From JAGNRR01 sp965230665 (GTDB lineage: Bacteria > Bacteroidota > Bacteroidia > Chitinophagales > Chitinophagaceae), in NCBI GenBank assembly GCA_965230665.1, contig CBDDLM010000004.1, positions 1,240,001 to 1,304,000 of the forward strand: a stretch of DNA of 64,000 nt. Direction: 5' to 3'. Shown here piece after piece: positions 63,494 through 64,000 of the stretch. The translations under genes were made by a program, and so were the position numbers. Positions within the stretch are counted from its first letter, which is position 1, and each line of letters starts with the position of its first letter. Below the pieces are notes generated by a model. That model worked only from the letters and a program-made list of their open reading frames with translations. It did no database searches and had not been told where the DNA came from.

Positions 63494-64000
63494 GTTTCTT
63501 TCGAAATATTTTTAACCCTATAAAAGTAAACAAACCAAAAACAAAACCTGCCAGAACTGCGAGCACACAAGCCCCTACAACGTAGATATATAAATCGCTC
63601 GCTATGGTATCAAGATTAAGCTTCTTACTAAATACGATATTAGTTTCAACATTTAATATCTGCCCTCCCAGTTTATAACTAAAAAAAATAATAAAGGGAA
63701 TCATAGGTGGAATACTTATTTGAGCAGCCGCACCTACAATAATCTTATTCAATTTAAGCCAATGCGCTGTTATCAAAGCAAAAAAGAGTTGTCCCCCCCA
63801 TATAGGAATGATACCCCAAAAAACACCCCAAGCAACTGATATACTAAGTTTAGATGTACTATCTTTTGTCCGAATCAAATGATCAATAAAAAACTGTTTA
63901 ATCTTTTGCCAACTCAGGTTTCGCAAAATTTGAATGGGACGAAACCAAAGGAAAGCAGCAAGAACCAAAACCGTATTGAGCAAACTTATACGCAGAAAAT
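63474..64000 (-). CDS. DUF2062-domain protein, N-terminus beyond the window
   Basis: The frame stays open to the right edge (FLRIS precedes the TTG at 63983), so the start shown by that codon is doubtful and a longer protein is likely, perhaps the glycosyltransferase-DUF2062 fusion known from related clusters. Visible: an N-terminal TM, KLSISVAWGVFWGIIPIWGGQ (DUF2062 core), QISIPPMIPFIIFFSYKLGGQ and a last TM. Function unknown. Overlaps the trifunctional gene by 20 bp. Confidence 0.75.
   Translation of the reverse strand, partial: FLRISLLNTVLVLAAFLWFRPIQILRNLSWQKIKQFFIDHLIRTKDSTSKLSISVAWGVFWGIIPIWGGQLFFALITAHWLKLNKIIVGAAAQISIPPMIPFIIFFSYKLGGQILNVETNIVFSKKLNLDTIASDLYIYVVGACVLAVLAGFVFGLFTFIGLKIFRKKHESISS

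Overview
The window is a gene-dense, AT-rich chromosomal segment from a member of the Bacteroidota. Evidence: six secreted proteins end in type IX secretion (T9SS) type A C-terminal domains; several genes have the Bacteroidota -7 promoter element TAnnTTTG close upstream; MqnA indicates menaquinone made by the futalosine route; and part of a flexirubin/aryl-polyene-type pigment cluster lies at the right end. The order cannot be fixed from the sequence. I found no rRNA, tRNA, insertion sequence or CRISPR array.

Layout. 1-7.9 kb: housekeeping and small membrane genes (SDR fragment, DUF6580, phosphoglucose/phosphomannose isomerase, YraN, PurB, MqnA, a peptide-binding lipoprotein, DUF1361, a DgkA-type kinase). 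7.9-10.4 kb: CreD with a winged-helix regulator; two near-identical palindromes overlap the two promoters of this unit. 10.4-15.2 kb: two T9SS proteins and an 80-aa gene. 15.2-18.9 kb: signalling/envelope block (Hpt-like protein, TPR plus beta-barrel protein, STAS protein, DUF4184 protein, single-domain response regulator). 19.2-27.1 kb: a seven-gene glycan operon (GT2, GDP-mannose pyrophosphorylase, GT-C-like membrane protein, lipoprotein, NTF2-like protein, GT4, GtrA). 27.1-29.9 kb: a T9SS repeat protein converging on that operon. 30-34.1 kb: FdhF/YdeP oxidoreductase and a two-component system. 34.2-51.8 kb: mixed housekeeping (PepE, SPFH protein, LigA, TadA, DUF1573, TatC) and secreted proteins, including a TPR gene broken by one stop codon. 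52.9-64 kb: a tightly coupled minus-strand pigment operon (adenylating enzyme, C45 acyltransferase, halogenase-like flavoprotein, acyltransferase, CrtI-like oxidoreductase, trifunctional MMPL/acyltransferase/methyltransferase, DUF2062) that continues past the right edge.

Two signals stand out. First, four imperfect direct repeats with an exact 21-bp period (half-site like GTTCACCGA, resembling LytTR/AlgR sites) lie upstream of the 80-aa gene, a T9SS gene and, twice, the glycan operon. In three of them the repeat is followed 26-27 bp later by a degenerate -7 element. This looks like one unlinked LytTR-type regulon. Second, the glycan operon encodes a plausible path from GDP-mannose to a polyprenyl-phosphate sugar, its flipping, and a periplasmic GT-C-type transfer. 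It sits next to a secreted protein whose repeats are rich in the Bacteroidota O-glycosylation motif D-S-[ILV]. Together these suggest a regulated surface mannosylation system; that is a hypothesis, not something the sequence proves.
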